Shown here piece after piece: positions 44,713 through 55,507 of a DNA stretch of 64,000 bases. Every line of letters begins with the position of its first letter. Position 1 is the stretch's first letter. A program made the position numbers and the translations under genes. Source of the stretch: JAEUIE01 sp047602475 (lineage in GTDB: Bacteria > Planctomycetota > Planctomycetia > Gemmatales > HRBIN36); contig JASGHE010000003.1 in assembly GCA_047602475.1 (NCBI GenBank), positions 1,116,001 to 1,180,000 on the forward strand. Direction: 5' to 3'. The notes under the pieces were generated by a model, which was not told the origin of the DNA, searched no databases, and was given only the letters and a program-made list of their open reading frames with translations.

Positions 44713-47215
44713 ATGGCCGTAGACTACGCCAAAGTTCAAGAGATCTTCCTGAACGTGCTCAAAGAGCCGGCGGAAGAACCGGGTCGCTCTCATCGATGAA
44801 GCCTGCGGGACCGATATCGAACTTCGAGACTTCATCCGGGGCATGCTCGATCATCATGAAAAGAACGCCACCCCGATCCCGCAAGACCCCATCCCGCGAG
44901 ACCCCATCCCGCAAGGCTCCACCCAGCCCGAACCCTCCAGACCTTACTCGGAACCAGCCCTGACGGCTGGAACCATTCTCGGCGACCGATACAAGATCAT
45001 CGAACTGATCGCCGAAGGGGGCATGGGCAGCGTCTACCGTGCCTGCCGCATCTCCGACATGAAGATGGAAGTCGCCATCAAGGTCATCAAGCCCGGCATG
45101 GATTCGCAGCAGGTGCTGGCCCGCTTCAACATCGAAAAGCAAGCTCTGGCCATCATGAAGCACGACAACATCGCTCGCGTGCTCGATGCCGGCATGACCG
45201 AGAAACGCCTCCCCTATTTCGTCATGGAGCTGGTCAAAGGGCTCACCCTGACCAAATTCTGTGACGACAGCAAACTCAATATCGAGCAGCGGCTGGAACT
45301 GTTCGAGCAAATCTGCTCCGCCGTGCAGCACGCACATCAGAAGGGCATCGTCCATCGTGATCTGAAACCGAACAACATCCTGGTGGCCCTCTACGACGAT
45401 AAGCCCCTTCCCAAAGTGATTGACTTCGGCCTGGCCAAGGCTCTCTATCAGCCCCTCACCGACGATGATATCCGAACCCGGTTCGGTATGTTCGTGGGGA
45501 CCTGGCAATACACCGCCCCGGAGCAGGCCAAGCTCAACAGCCTCGATATCGACACCCGTGCCGATATCTATTCGCTCGGTGTCATCCTGTATGAACTGTT
45601 GACCGGAGCTACTCCTCTTGACAAGCAGCGGCTAGTGCGGGCCGCCTACGACGAGATCATGCACATCATTCAGGTGGAAGAGCCGCAGAAGCCCAGCACC
45701 AAGATCCATTCCAGCGATGAACTACCCAGCATCGCCGCCCTGCGTCACACCGAACCGCTCAAACTGGAAAAGCAGATTCGCGGCGAGCTCGACTGGATCG
45801 TAATGAAGGCGCTCGACAAGGATCGTAACCGCCGTTACGCCAGCGCCAACGAGTTCGCCGCCGATATCCGCCGCTATCTTCTGGATGAGCCTGTACACGC
45901 CAGTCCGCCATCGTTCAGCTACAAGGCAAGCAAGTTCCTTCGGAAGCACCGGGGGAAGGTGTTGGCCGCTTCCCTGCTGATTTTGACTGCTGTCGTGGGG
46001 GCGGTGGTATCGACCATTGGCTGGAGCAAGGCAGTTCAGGAAACCCACCGAGCCAACACACAAACCGAAATCGCCATTGCGATCAACGACTTTCTAAGAG
46101 AGTTGCTCAGCGAAGCTGATCCCTCGGTGCAAATCAAGCCGGATCAGCAGTTTGTCAGCAACATCACGGTCAAGAAAGCCCTCGACGTAGCAGCCAGTAA
46201 AGTCGGCACCCGCTTCGCTGATAAACCCCTCGTGGAAGCTGCCATCCGCCACACCATGGGAAAAACCTACATGGGCCTGGGGGACCTTCCCAGTGCCAGG
46301 ATTCACTTCGAAAAGGCAGAGCAACTAAGACTCAAACACGGTGGTGAAAGTAGTCTGGAGCGACTAGATTCTCTTTACGAACTGGGCTGGCTTGATCTGC
46401 ACGACTCCAAGTTCGAGTTAGCTGAAAAGGAAGTCAAGCAAGTAGTAGCATTACGAGAACAGCAGTTGGGGAACGACGCCCCCGCTACACTGAAAGCAAA
46501 GTATGCCTACGCCATGCTACTCCAATATCAGGACAAGATACCTGAATCAAAAAACCTTTTTGAGCAGGTACTGGCCTTACAAAAAAAGGTTCTTGGCGAC
46601 AGCCATTCTGATACTCTTGAAACCCAGTCCGAAGTGGCGTCGCTCATGCTCAATGCCGGTGACATACCCGGAGCAGAACGAGAGTTTCAAAAGGTATTGG
46701 ATCAACAAGTCATCAAGTTAGGGAAAGAACACCCGGAGACTTTGATAGCCAGGAACAATTTGGCGATAGTTTATGACAAAGGCGAGTTCAAAAAGGCTGA
46801 GACTCAATTTGCGGAGATTGTCGAAATCAGTGCAAGAACTATGGGAAAAAATCATCCGACTTGTCTTTGCTACATCCATAACCAAGCAGCCAACCTGATA
46901 CATCTCGGGCGTCTTGATGAAGCAGAAAGTATTTTTCTCAAGATTATTCCTGAAATGAAAAGAGTGATTGGCAGCACCTCTTGGGATACCATTGGTGCTA
47001 TTCAAAATTACGCGGCTGCGTTGACAATGAATAAAAAGGTCAAGGATGCGGAGCCTTTATTGCTAGAGGCATTACAAGGATGCCAAGAGAGATTAGGCAA
47101 TAAACACGAGAAGACTAAGTTCGTTCTTATAAACATCATTGAATACTACCGCCAAGCCAAGGACCCCGACAAAATGAAACTCTATCAAGATATGCTGGAG
47201 AAATCAAAACTCTAA
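44713..47215 (+). CDS. Membrane Ser/Thr kinase with TPR region, second module (one frameshift)
   Basis: About 834 codons. From ATG 44713 the first frame reads MAVDYAKVQEIFLNVL then stops at 44800. One missing base near 44793 restores LIDEACGTDIELRDFIRGML, the conserved N-terminal segment of these kinases. A Pro-rich tandem repeat (PIPQD/PIPRD/PIPQG) follows. Kinase domain: AEGGMGSVY (~residue 101), VHRDLKPNN (~214), VIDFGLAKA (~236), APEQAKLNS. A transmembrane helix lies at ~415-437, then TPRs to the end. All catalytic residues are kept. It is paralogous to 2976-5462. Confidence 0.9.
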
Positions 47216-47293
47216 GCAACCTTGATCAGGTGTGTGTGCTTATCACAAGGTGTGGTAAGTAAGGTGATTCTTCCTGTTGATCGGAGAAAATCA

Positions 47294-47718
47294 ATGAGCA
47301 AGTCTGGTGCAAAGAGAAAAACCTAAGTTCCGGATTCGTTCCAAAGAAGGCAGCGGTGCATCATGAGCACGCAGCTGGCCCTGCTGGAGGAGCTGGCGAT
47401 GCGGGGCCAGTAAAGATCATCTGGATTAAGATTGTTGACAATAGTGGCCCACGTGTCTTCTTCTACGGCACAAAAGATGCGACCGTATTGTATGGACATT
47501 TTCCATTTGCTGGGAACAAAGCTTGGGCTGATCTTCTAACTAAAGCTATGGATGAAGACCACAATATTTACTATACTGTTTCTGGTAACAATAACTACAA
47601 AAAAAAGTATACATATTCAGATGCAATCACAGATGGACCTAATTTTCCAGATGTCAATTCTGTCGATGACGCGCAAGTACACTTCCTTGTTACTGCAGTA
47701 TCATGGACTCCAATTTAG
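47294..47718 (+). CDS. Small unknown protein in second kinase module (one frameshift)
   Basis: The ATG at 47294 has GGAG seven bases before it. The frame closes at 47326, but one added A in the A-run near 47316-47321 continues it as NLSSGFVPKKAAVHHEHAAG and then through IIWIKIVDNSGPRVFFYGTKD to the stop at 47718, about 141 residues. It has a Gly/Ala/His-rich linker and then a beta-rich domain. I recognise no family. It has the same position as the small gene at 5538-5894. It faces the protease gene and shares a terminator with it. Confidence 0.65.
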
Positions 47719-47749
47719 TATCGCCATTCGTGCTGATAACTACGGAAAA

Positions 47750-47780
47750 CACCTGTAGCAGAATGACGATGCTACAGGTG
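47750..47780. terminator. Hairpin between small gene and protease gene
   Basis: CACCTGTAGCA pairs exactly with TGCTACAGGTG around a 9-base loop, lying between convergent stops. It is flanked by short A-rich and T-containing runs. Confidence 0.65.
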
Positions 47781-47783
47781 CAA

Positions 47784-49364
47784 TTACCACCACTTGTCGT
47801 TTCCATATTGGTATGCTTCATAGGCGTTGATCAAGCCACATCCATAGCGATCTTCCTTAGCCTTTTTTTGGTCTTTCATGATCGTAGGCTTGTAGGAAAT
47901 GGCTTCCAAGAAATGACCTGGTCGTAGTCGTTCGCCAGGCGTCTTCTTCCGTTGTGCCTCAATTAGTAATGCCGCGACTCCCGCTACATGAGGAGTTGCA
48001 CCAGAAGTTGCTCCGTACATTTCAGTAGGGTCGGTTGTGTAGTAAGTGTCCAGATCTTCTGAGCAGGTAATCAAACAACCGGCCGGTGCACATATATCAG
48101 GCTTGATTAATCCATGCCACAAGCCTGAAAAATAGGGGTAGTCAAGCCACTTGGAAGGGCCTGTGGAGCCGGATGAATAAATGCTATTTTTCTTATCCGG
48201 CAGGCTGCCCCCGACCGCTATAGCCGAAGCCAGTTGTCCAAGCGGTTTCCTTTTCTGTAATTCATGCAGCCAGGGAGGAGGGCAATTGGCCGGTGCGCCC
48301 ACATTAAAAGGAACCTCGCAACCTTCTAAGCCATATTCATTCCCGGCGGAATTCACATGGATAATTCCAGCCCAATGAATAATCGTGCTAAGCACTCTCC
48401 ATGACCAATAGGCTGGTCGCCAAATATTCTTCCATGCGTGGGAAACGGATATGACATCGCATTCTTGCAGCACGGCAAACGAAAGCGCTTTCCAGTAAAT
48501 TCGTTCTGAGGTGGTAAATACATCGGGCTTTGGTGTCGATTTCGTGATTCGTAGCGACATGATCGTTACGCCGGGAGCAATGCCTGTTTTTATTGCTTGT
48601 TTGCCGTTTCCGGTTCCGTTCCCTGCTATTATCCCAGCGCTTTTTGTGCCATGTCCGTTAGAGTTATCAGAAGTATCGTGATTGAAATCTCCAAAATTGA
48701 AGCCATGTCCTTTAGCAAAGGCAGGGAATTTGCCACCGTCCCACATCTGCTTGGCCAAGTCAGGATGTTTAAAATTGATGCCTGTGTCTACAATTGCCAC
48801 CTTTACATCTTTTCCTGTAAGCCCTTTGTCCCACAATTCGGGCACATGTATTCGCTCTAAGTTCCACAAAGGAGTTGTGAGCGGAGGATTTGCAATGTCT
48901 GGTGGAAGAACAAACGGAGGTGCGACAAAATCATCAATAGATATTTGTTTATCTAAATCTATGTACTTAACATCAGATCTATTAATGATCTCCGGCAATG
49001 CACCAATTGGTACTGCTGAAATGCCTATTACATTATTGAGCTCGACCGGGTCTGGCTCTGCGTTTGTAATGCCTTTCAAGGCAGCTTTCAAAGGACCTTG
49101 TTCCAGCTTAATGGCGTCAATCAGGGTTCTCAGTGCCGCCGTTATTTGTGGCCTGAGCATTGCAAAAGTTGTAATGGCTCGCTTGAGGACGTTGATTGGA
49201 TTTTTGGCATGGAATATGTTAATGTCCACAAGTTCATCGTTTCGCTTGCCTTTGATGTGATCTACTAGATTGCGGCCAATCTTATCCCCGTTGAAGTCAG
49301 GCAAGTCGTCATCGAAATCAAGCATGGTGGCGTCCTCGACGAGATGATTGATGTTGAATGCCAT
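47784..49364 (-). CDS. Subtilisin-like serine protease without signal peptide
   Basis: The product has 526 residues. The catalytic triad is Asp193 (VAIVDTGINFKHPDL), His238 (SNGHGTKSAG) and Ser454 (YGATSGATPHVAG), with Asn342 (NSAGNEYG). Residues ~105-145 resemble an I9-type inhibitory propeptide (AVPIGALPEIINRSDVKYID). There is no signal peptide or membrane segment, so the enzyme should act in the cytoplasm, or leave by a non-Sec route. Residues ~345-380 are a Cys-containing insertion. It adjoins the second kinase module in convergent orientation. A pro-region that must be cleaved suggests controlled activation. Confidence 0.9.
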   Translation of the reverse strand: MAFNINHLVEDATMLDFDDDLPDFNGDKIGRNLVDHIKGKRNDELVDINIFHAKNPINVLKRAITTFAMLRPQITAALRTLIDAIKLEQGPLKAALKGITNAEPDPVELNNVIGISAVPIGALPEIINRSDVKYIDLDKQISIDDFVAPPFVLPPDIANPPLTTPLWNLERIHVPELWDKGLTGKDVKVAIVDTGINFKHPDLAKQMWDGGKFPAFAKGHGFNFGDFNHDTSDNSNGHGTKSAGIIAGNGTGNGKQAIKTGIAPGVTIMSLRITKSTPKPDVFTTSERIYWKALSFAVLQECDVISVSHAWKNIWRPAYWSWRVLSTIIHWAGIIHVNSAGNEYGLEGCEVPFNVGAPANCPPPWLHELQKRKPLGQLASAIAVGGSLPDKKNSIYSSGSTGPSKWLDYPYFSGLWHGLIKPDICAPAGCLITCSEDLDTYYTTDPTEMYGATSGATPHVAGVAALLIEAQRKKTPGERLRPGHFLEAISYKPTIMKDQKKAKEDRYGCGLINAYEAYQYGNDKWW

Positions 49365-49484
49365 GTTTTAGCAGGATAACAAATTGAACGCCGATAGCAA
49401 TCGTTTACTGAGTCTCCGAAGTGTTGATCAGCATCGGATCAGACATTTGACCTTCCGGTCCTCCCCCCGAACATTTTCCCCAAC

Positions 49485-49528
49485 CCGGCTGTCTCCCAAT
49501 TGCCGGAGACAGCCGGTTTTGTCATAAT
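49485..49528 (+). promoter_or_regulatory. Promoter overlapping a strong hairpin before tRNA-Tyr
   Basis: TTGCCG (49500-49505) and CATAAT (49523-49528) are spaced by 17 bases and end 12 bases before tRNA-Tyr. The -35 lies in a hairpin, CCGGCTGTCTCC/GGAGACAGCCGG (49485-49516), followed by TTTT. It may be a promoter, a terminator, or both; no plus-strand gene lies directly upstream. Confidence 0.45.
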
Positions 49529-49540
49529 GAGACTTCCTCC

Positions 49541-49623
49541 GGGTAGTTGTCCGAGTGGCTAAAGGAGACAGACTGTAAATCTGTTCGCTAACGCGTACGG
49601 GGGTTCGAATCCCTCACTACCCA
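49541..49623 (+). tRNA. tRNA-Tyr (GTA anticodon)
   Basis: GGGTAGT/ACTACCC acceptor, anticodon loop CTGTAAA, long variable arm (class II), T arm GGGGG-TTCGAAT-CCCTC. Confidence 0.93.
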
Positions 49624-49631
49624 TTTCAAAG

Positions 49632-49700
49632 GAGTGCTCAGTTCTCAGTGCTCACAGAAACACGATATACTGAGCACTGAGAACTCAGCACTGAGCACTG
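49632..49700. repeat. CTCAGTGCTCA-type repeat
   Basis: GTGCTCAGTTCTCAGTGCTCA faces TGAGCACTGAGAACTCAGCA. The same repeat recurs at 57076-57190. Confidence 0.8.
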
Positions 49701-49708
49701 GTCTGCCC

Positions 49709-49779
49709 GCGGGTGTAGTTAAATGGTATAACTCCAGCCTTCCAAGCTGGTCTTGTGGGTTCGATTCCCATCGCCCGCT
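49709..49779 (+). tRNA. tRNA-Gly (TCC anticodon)
   Basis: GCGGGTG/CGCCCGC acceptor, anticodon stem CCAGC/GCTGG with loop CTTCCAA, T arm GTGGG-TTCGATT-CCCAT. Confidence 0.93.
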
Positions 49780-49783
49780 TTTG

Positions 49784-49920
49784 AGCTGACGGCTGACAGC
49801 CAACAGCTCGCAGCTTTCACGTCAGCAAGATTCTTCGATTCGTGATGAAGTTTCCTTGATGATGCAGAGTCTGGTCATAAGGTAAAGTCTGTTAGCTGTC
49901 GGCTGTGAGCTGTCAGCTTT
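49784..49920. repeat. AGCTGACGGCTGA-type repeats flanking tRNAs
   Basis: AGCTGACGGCTGACAGCC at 49784-49801 faces GGCTGTGAGCTGTCAGC at 49901-49917. Variants occur at 51602-51630, 56497-56538 and 57690-57716. Confidence 0.7.
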
Positions 49921-49923
49921 TAC

Positions 49924-49995
<72 letters not shown>

Positions 49996-50179
49996 CTCGA
50001 TTCCAGGCCCCGGTTACTAACCCCCGGCGGCTGGGACTTTCGTCGCAAGAAGCCTGCCACGAGACTAGGCTTCCGGCCACGACGGTCATAGAACAAGGGT
50101 TCAGGTTTTACATTCAGCACAGGGTCCGGTTCGGCATGCCTCTCCGGTGTGGCCCAGAACAACCCGCAGAGGAGCAGCA

Positions 50180-51403
<1,224 letters not shown>

Positions 51404-51438
51404 AGAACCTGGGGGCACGTTAATGTGTCCCAGTTCTG

Positions 51439-51541
51439 GTAGGGGCACGCTGTGCGTGCCTCTCAACTGCAAGGTCTGGTAGCGAAGAATATGCCATGCA
51501 AAACGACAAAAACAATGTGAGGCACGCCCAGTGTGCCCTAC
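51439..51541. repeat. Palindromic repeat GGGGCACGCTGTGCGTGCC
   Basis: GTAGGGGCACGC..GCGTGCCTC faces GAGGCACGC..GTGTGCCCTAC. It is located after tuf in place of the rpmG gene found there in many other bacteria. Confidence 0.75.
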
Positions 51542-51554
51542 AATAAAAACAGCA

Positions 51555-51588
51555 AATTAGCGGCACTCTTTCGAGGGTGTCGCTAATT
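51555..51588 (+). terminator. Hairpin after tuf
   Basis: AATTAGCGGCACTC and GGGTGTCGCTAATT pair with G-U wobble around a short loop. Only a weak T-run follows. Confidence 0.6.
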
Positions 51589-51633
51589 GCTACTTAAAGA
51601 TGATAGCTGACGGCTGAAAGCTGACAGCTACCT

Positions 51634-51706
<73 letters not shown>

Positions 51707-51756
51707 CTGGAAAGCATGCCTTCTCTTTTTGCCTCTTTCGTACGTAAGGATTCACT

Positions 51757-52719
51757 ATGGCCCTGGCCGTTGCAGACGCGCCCTCGGCAAGCAGCAGACC
51801 GCAGAAGACCGAGTCAGCCAGCCTGAGCTGGAATGGCATCGTGGGTACGGTCTTCGTCATTCTCGCCTATCTGGGAGTGACGCACCTCGTACCCTGGGCC
51901 TATGCTCAAGTGGTCACCAAAACCGGTTTGGTGTCCAGCTTTGGACTCATCGCTGCCATCATGCTTGCTGCCGGGATAGTTCTCTTCCTCTGGAACAAGC
52001 TCTTCCCGCCGCTCAAGGGCCTGCGCGCTGCCGTCGCTGTCGGAGTCGGCAACGTCGTTCTCGGCTTTGTCGTCATCTTCATCCTCGGCTACATCGTCGA
52101 TGGCTTGTTCGGCGGTTTGCTGGAACGTATGGGGCCTGATATCCGCATGTATGTGGGTCTGGCTTTCATGGCTGCCCTCGCTGCCTGGTGGATCAACCGA
52201 TTCATCATCAAGGCCTTCAACGCTCCTAACTTCCCCAAGCGCATGTACAAGCTCGAAGAGGGCGGCTGGTTCACGGCTGAGCCTTACAAGAAAGTGCAGG
52301 GGATGCGCATTCGCCGTATCGTCATGCTCGTCGTCATGGCGACCGTGGCCCTGGGCGTCTATTACTACATCTGGGCACGCACCGGAGTCACAGCCGGCGG
52401 CGCTCCTTACACCTGGGATATTCCCTTCGTCAGCAGCCAGGTTCTCGTACTATTCCGTTCGCCCGGCCTGACCATTCCAGTTGTTCTTCTCGGCCTGGCT
52501 GTTTGGTTCGGCTACCGTCTGGTGAACTATCCGCCGATGGCTGAGTTCCTGATCAACACCGAAGCGGAAATGGCCAAGGTCACCTGGACCAGCCGCAAGC
52601 GACTGATCCGAGACACCGGCGTGGTGCTTCTGACGGTGCTCTTCCTGGCTGTCTATCTTTACATGCTCGACATTATCTGGGTGCTGGTGCTATCAACCAT
52701 TGGCGTGCTGCACCACTAA
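51757..52719 (+). CDS. secE: SecE translocase subunit with long multi-span N-terminal extension
   Basis: The product has 320 residues. The final ~58 form a normal bacterial SecE: FLINTEAEMAKVTWTSRKRLIRDT and one transmembrane helix (~287-312). Ahead of this lie ~260 residues with five or six hydrophobic helices at ~26-48, 58-79, 91-115, 130-150, 186-207 and 236-254. E. coli SecE has three helices in 127 residues, so this is far longer. The position between tRNA-Trp and nusG fixes the identity. The extension is in frame without a break. Its role is unknown; it might contact SecY or replace another translocon component. Confidence 0.9.
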   Translation: MALAVADAPSASSRPQKTESASLSWNGIVGTVFVILAYLGVTHLVPWAYAQVVTKTGLVSSFGLIAAIMLAAGIVLFLWNKLFPPLKGLRAAVAVGVGNVVLGFVVIFILGYIVDGLFGGLLERMGPDIRMYVGLAFMAALAAWWINRFIIKAFNAPNFPKRMYKLEEGGWFTAEPYKKVQGMRIRRIVMLVVMATVALGVYYYIWARTGVTAGGAPYTWDIPFVSSQVLVLFRSPGLTIPVVLLGLAVWFGYRLVNYPPMAEFLINTEAEMAKVTWTSRKRLIRDTGVVLLTVLFLAVYLYMLDIIWVLVLSTIGVLHH

Positions 52720-52809
52720 AAAAGAAGGTGGCTGGGTATTCGGGAGGGCGAGGCTTCTGCCGAGCTGAATGCCTGATGGAGTACCCGCTCACTGGAGAGA
52801 GTGAATATC

Positions 52810-53403
52810 ATGTCGACCGAAGTTGCTACAGCTCAACCTCCCATGCCGGAACCCACCGGCAACAAGAAGTGGTATGTCATCAAGGTCCAATCGGGCCGTG
52901 AGGATACCATCAGGGAAGCTATCGAACGCAAAGTAAAGATCGAACCGGGCATGGATCAGTTCTTCGGGCAGATCATTGTCCCCGTCGAACGTACCGTGGA
53001 ACTGGTCAAAGGCAAGAAGGTCACCCGCACCCGCAAGCTTTACCCCGGCTACATCATGGCTGAGGTCGAGTTCAACGACCGGGTCCTCTACATGTTCCGT
53101 GAAACCTCTGGCGTCGGCGACTTTGTCGGCGGCGGTGGGGTGAAGATTCCGCTCCCCATGCAGCAGGCCGAAGTCGAAAAGATTCTTAATCAGAAGAAGG
53201 AAGTCGTCGCCGAAGCTCCTGTCGCTCACAAGATCGACTTCAGCAAGGGCGAGCACATCAAAGTCAAGGACGGCATGTTCGCCGGCATGGAAGGCGAAGT
53301 CAGCGAAATCCTAGAAGCCAAGGGCCTCGTCCGTGTCATGCTCAAGATCTTCGGCCGCGACGTGCCGGTGGAACTGGAGTACTGGCAGGTGGAGCATGCG
53401 TAA
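52810..53403 (+). CDS. nusG: Transcription termination/antitermination factor NusG
   Basis: The product has 197 residues from ATG 52810 (a GTG three codons upstream is possible). The NGN domain begins NKKWYVIKVQSGREDTIREAI and has RKLYPGYIMAEVEFND. The KOW domain is at ~140-195 (FSKGEHIKVKDGMFAGMEGEV, FGRDVPVELEYWQVE). It binds RNA polymerase and couples it to the ribosome or Rho. It is followed by a strong terminator, which ends the secE-nusG unit. Confidence 0.96.
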   Translation: MSTEVATAQPPMPEPTGNKKWYVIKVQSGREDTIREAIERKVKIEPGMDQFFGQIIVPVERTVELVKGKKVTRTRKLYPGYIMAEVEFNDRVLYMFRETSGVGDFVGGGGVKIPLPMQQAEVEKILNQKKEVVAEAPVAHKIDFSKGEHIKVKDGMFAGMEGEVSEILEAKGLVRVMLKIFGRDVPVELEYWQVEHA

Positions 53404-53442
53404 GTAGTTGGGGGCATTCACTTGAATACCTTTCAAAACCGC

Positions 53443-53480
53443 GAACGGGTCATCGTCAACGATGGCCCGTTTGTCACTTT
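53443..53480 (+). terminator. Rho-independent terminator after nusG
   Basis: ACGGGTCATCG pairs with CGATGGCCCGT (one G-U) around TCAA, followed by TTGTCACTTT. Confidence 0.8.
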
Positions 53481-53515
53481 GTAGGGACGTCTTTGCAGTT
53501 GTAATGGAGCGTAAC

Positions 53516-54326
53516 ATGGGGCTGACTGTCTACTACGATTGGAAAATCAAGTCAGAGTTACCATCAGCTCGGAAGCTCATCGGCAAGATGCATGCGTTAG
53601 CGAAGAAGTTGCCTTTCGATGATGTTTCGAAGATATATGAACAAGATTCCGCCGGATGGTCGATGGGTCTTTGAACGATACGATCATTCGTTTCGAAGGG
53701 GGAGTTTATGCCTGCCGAGAAAACGAGAGGACGGCGGAGACGAGTATGTCGAAGTTCCAGCACAACATGCACTGTTTTTTCATATGAACATACGTGGTGC
53801 CGAGACTGCTTCGATAGGACTTGCCAGTCATCCTCCTGTTGTCATTCATCATGAGGATGTTATTGAGAAGGGACCAAACGGAGGAATAACAAAACATCTT
53901 GGCAAAGGAGCGCCAATCGAATTTCCTACCCGACGCCGCGGCTATTTTTCATGGCATTCATTCTGCAAAACGCAATATGCAGGCAATCCTAAATACGGCG
54001 GCGAGCAGAACTTCTTGAAGGCACACTTGGGATTGATCGAATTGTTAGACAAGATTGACGACTTGGGCGTGGCGGTGCGGGTTCGAGATGATTCGAAATA
54101 CTTCAAACATCGGGATGTCAATCGGCTGCTTTCTTCACTGAGAGAATGGAACGGGTTAGTGGCCTCTGTTGTGGGCAGAATCAGTGATGTGCTGAGTCAA
54201 CATTCAACAGGCAAGTCGGTTGTTGCACCGATCAAAGATCGCCCTGACTTTGAGCATCTCGAAGCGAAGGGCATGGAAGTGTTGAGAAAGATGGCAGAGC
54301 GCCAGAAAAGGAGAAAGGGCAAATAA
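53516..54326 (+). CDS. Unknown protein inserted between nusG and rplK (frameshifted)
   Basis: From ATG 53516 the first frame reads MGLTVYYDWKIKSELPSARK and KKLPFDDVSKIYEQD. One surplus T near 53646-53649 then switches to the frame giving PPDGRWVFERYD, PRKREDGGDEYVEVPAQHAL, and the rest to 54326, about 269 residues in all. There is no signal peptide. I have seen proteins starting this way in planctomycetes but know no function. The C-terminus is basic (KRRKGK). It interrupts an otherwise conserved ribosomal gene order. Confidence 0.65.
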
Positions 54327-54408
54327 TACAGCAGCCAAGTGAATACCGGAAATAGCCCATTTCGATCCTTCCTACGACATTTGCAGAACTATCAGCCAAA
54401 CTTGGTGC

Positions 54409-54834
54409 CTATTCGCTGCTGCTATGCAAGCGAAACGGCCCGTTGTACCTTTCGCCCTCTTCCAGCACCTGTACTACCTTGCCATCCTGATCGTAGATGT
54501 AGCGGATACGTCGTCCGAAGATGACATTCTGGCCGGCGACCATAGCCTGCCATGGAAATGCGAACACTTCGCACAAGCCAAACGTCATCGCCACTGCCAT
54601 TCCATACATGCCCTGATTATGAGCAAGCTTCTGATGGGTGACAAACTCATCGTAAGTTAGGCCGTTTTCAGGTTCACCAATGTGCTTTCCGGAGTCGAGG
54701 GGTTGTCCGAACTGACTTCGGATAGCACTCTGGCCCTGGAACGAGTGGAGATCGAGGCCGGAATTGCAAATGAACTCGGAGCATCCGCAACAAGTAGCAG
54801 CTATCAGCATTATGATCCAGAAGCGTGCATTCAT
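54409..54834 (-). CDS. Putative lipoprotein
   Basis: The product has 141 residues from ATG 54834, chosen because it gives a short lipoprotein leader (FWIIMLIAATCCGC, Cys near residue 17). The remainder has LTYDEFVTHQKLAHNQGM, a hydrophobic patch (MAVAMTFGLCEVFAFPW) and RIRYIYDQDGKVVQVLEEG. I recognise no family. It is on the opposite strand to the ribosomal genes around it. Confidence 0.6.
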   Translation of the reverse strand: MNARFWIIMLIAATCCGCSEFICNSGLDLHSFQGQSAIRSQFGQPLDSGKHIGEPENGLTYDEFVTHQKLAHNQGMYGMAVAMTFGLCEVFAFPWQAMVAGQNVIFGRRIRYIYDQDGKVVQVLEEGERYNGPFRLHSSSE

Positions 54835-54972
54835 CCCAGCCTCATAGCCATAGATGTCTACCAGTGTCAACACGAATTGAGCACCAAATTCCAGAAGAAA
54901 CCATGATTCTCGTGACATTTTTCCCCTTTCTCCCTAGCCTTCCCTCGCCCTGTCCCTAAAAAAACTTGCCCA

Positions 54973-54990
54973 CCAACGAAGGTTCGTTGG
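54973..54990 (+). promoter_or_regulatory. Leader hairpin before rplK
   Basis: CCAACGAA pairs exactly with TTCGTTGG. It lies 26 bases before the rplK start. It might be the site where ribosomal protein L1 controls the operon, but I cannot show L1-site features beyond a hairpin. Confidence 0.4.
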
Positions 54991-55016
54991 TCTGTTCGTA
55001 TTTGCGGATAGGAACC

Positions 55017-55472
55017 ATGGCAAAGGTCGTTACCGGTCAAATCAAGCTTCAGTGCCCAGGCGGTGCTGCTACCCCCGCGCCGCCCGTCGGCCCGGCTCTC
55101 GGTCAGCATGGCGTCAACATCGGCATGTTCGTCAAGCAGTTCAACGATGCCACCAAAGACCTCAAGGGTATGTTGGTGCCGATCGTCATCACCGTTTACA
55201 ATGATCGCAGCTTCGAATTCGTGGTCAAAAGCCCACCCGCTGCCATCCTGTTAAAGGTTGCTGCCGGCATCCCTCACGAAAAGAAGAAGGGTGCAGAACT
55301 CATCCCTGCCGCCGAGAAGAAGGGTGGCAAGTACAAGGCCTCCCAGGTCACCAAGGCTCAAGTCAAAGAGATCGCCACCAAGAAGCTGGCCGATCTCAAC
55401 GCCCGTGATGTGGATCACGCCTGTCGAATCATCGAAGGCACTGCCCGAAGCATGGGTCTCAAAGTCGTCTAA
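55017..55472 (+). CDS. rplK: 50S ribosomal protein L11
   Basis: The product has 151 residues from ATG 55017, preceded by GATAGGA. Typical L11: QIKLQCPGGAATPAPPVGPALGQHGVNI, FVKQFNDATKD, KSPPAAILLKVAAGI, and the C-terminal RNA-binding part AQVKEIATKKLADLNA..IEGTARSMGL. It binds the GTPase-associated region of 23S rRNA. The gene starts the rplKAJL unit after the interrupting genes. Confidence 0.97.
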   Translation: MAKVVTGQIKLQCPGGAATPAPPVGPALGQHGVNIGMFVKQFNDATKDLKGMLVPIVITVYNDRSFEFVVKSPPAAILLKVAAGIPHEKKKGAELIPAAEKKGGKYKASQVTKAQVKEIATKKLADLNARDVDHACRIIEGTARSMGLKVV

Positions 55473-55507
55473 TCGAAACACTGCGAAAGAAGAAGGCACG
55501 TACTGCC

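Noticed and set aside
51404..51633. rpmG (L33) gene between tuf and tRNA-Trp
   Set aside because: I looked for it because it is common there; only palindromic repeats and a hairpin are present.
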